A DNA stretch of 21,759 nucleotides from a virus, in the IMG/VR virus record IMGVR_UViG_3300025889_001085, positions 1-21,759 of that record. The stretch is one strand, 5' to 3'. This document shows positions 21,317 to 21,759 of this stretch, in pieces (position 1 is the stretch's first letter; every line of letters begins with the position of its first letter). Under the pieces are notes generated by a model that saw only the letters and a list, made by a program, of their open reading frames with translations, ran no database searches and had not been told where the DNA came from. A program made the position numbers and the translations under genes.

Positions 21317-21759
21317 AGGTCGTATATCCAACGTTTTTTAGTAGACAAAGATTGTTCAACATTGCGCTTTCTGGTTTCATTCCAGCTTGCATTCGTTGAC
21401 ACAGAATCGCTTTTCCAGTTTGCGGCGGCATATATGGTCCCGCTATGCACATCGGTGTCTTGGTAAGAGACAAGCCTTGTGACTTCTGGAAAACGATTTT
21501 TTATTTGTTTGACCATCTTTGAGATCATCCATGTTGCCGTGAACTTTGGAGCATCTGGCGCTATTGCCAGTCGCCTGAGTTCAAGCCACACAAAGTCTTT
21601 GCTAAGACGATTGTTTGCCACAGGATCGGTCCAAATTGCGCTTGCAAAACAATGGTCCATGTACTCCGATCCATAAAACACAAACCGCTTGTTGCGCAAC
21701 AGATTGCCCTCAACGGTGATGGGTAATCGGCTATGCCAAAGCTCGTTGTAACGCATGGC
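21313..21759 (-). CDS. Mom-like DNA-modification acyltransferase, 5' end outside the window
   Basis: The frame is open to the window edge. The first in-window ATG is at 21756, but the sequence LWHSRLP at about residues 6-12 after it resembles the part that in Mom-type proteins is preceded by a further short N-terminal region, so the true start probably lies outside. Motifs of the Mom-like GNAT group: LRRLAIAPDAPKFTATWMIS (residues about 60-79) and SYQDTDVHSGTIYAAANW (about 97-114). Mu Mom converts adenine in DNA to the N6-carbamoylmethyl form, protecting phage DNA from restriction. The end is basic (RKRNVEQSLSTKKRW). The DUF3310 gene follows with an ATGA overlap. Homology is by motif recall; activity is not shown. 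Confidence 0.83.
   Translation of the reverse strand, partial: AMRYNELWHSRLPITVEGNLLRNKRFVFYGSEYMDHCFASAIWTDPVANNRLSKDFVWLELRRLAIAPDAPKFTATWMISKMVKQIKNRFPEVTRLVSYQDTDVHSGTIYAAANWKSDSVSTNASWNETRKRNVEQSLSTKKRWIYDL

Noticed and set aside
21313-21756. Taking the Mom-like gene as complete from ATG 21756
   Set aside because: The frame is open to the window edge and family members seem to have further N-terminal residues; only three bases remain before the edge, so completeness cannot be claimed.
1-21759. tRNA genes, insertion sequences, attachment sites, integrase
   Set aside because: No cloverleaf-like GGTTCRA arm region, terminal inverted repeats, transposase or integrase motif was noticed; spacers are too short for most of these. 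Only a tool-based scan could exclude them fully.

Overview
The window looks like part of a tailed-phage (or prophage) genome, most likely a short-tailed podovirus-type phage of a proteobacterium. Every supportable gene lies on the minus strand, so the window is best read from high to low coordinates. The reasons are a terminase small/large pair, a P22-type portal, an SU10-type head-tail adaptor, a gp10-like tail protein, a series of Ala/Gly/Gln-rich probable ejection proteins, and NinB and NinG recombination genes of the lambda type. I see no integrase, repressor, lysis cassette, tRNA, CRISPR array or insertion sequence. The major capsid gene is not in the window and probably lies just beyond coordinate 1. 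The host cannot be fixed from the sequence.

Early/middle region (about 21759-17330). It starts with the window-truncated 3' part of a Mom-like DNA-modification acyltransferase, then a DUF3310 gene, a 135-base spacer with a candidate extended -10 promoter, a DnaT/O-like replication protein, and a tightly coupled run of small genes (70, 154, 113, 83, 56, ~41, 39 and 135 aa), then ninB and ninG. Several starts overlap stops (ATGA, TGATG), and the 39-aa, 135-aa and ninB genes overlap deeply. The 56- and 39-aa genes are short but clear.

Junction (17253-17329). A strong rho-independent terminator follows ninG. A small palindrome and a TAAAAT box sit directly before the next start codon.

Effector-like pair (17252-14776). 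A 516-aa protein resembling a module of phage polyvalent proteins overlaps by one base a 308-aa protein with an ADP-ribosyltransferase-like C-terminal domain. This pair is the least ordinary part of the window.

Packaging and virion region (14738-1). terS and terL are followed by a candidate sigma70 promoter, a run of small proteins linked by TAATG junctions (including 55-aa and 36-aa genes), the adaptor, tail proteins, a C1q-like fibre, a GNAT-like protein, four probable internal/ejection proteins, the portal, an 88-aa protein with a TTG start, and the first 21 codons of a gene that runs off the left edge. In function, the left part packages DNA, builds the short tail and delivers DNA, while the right part copies, recombines and possibly modifies it.
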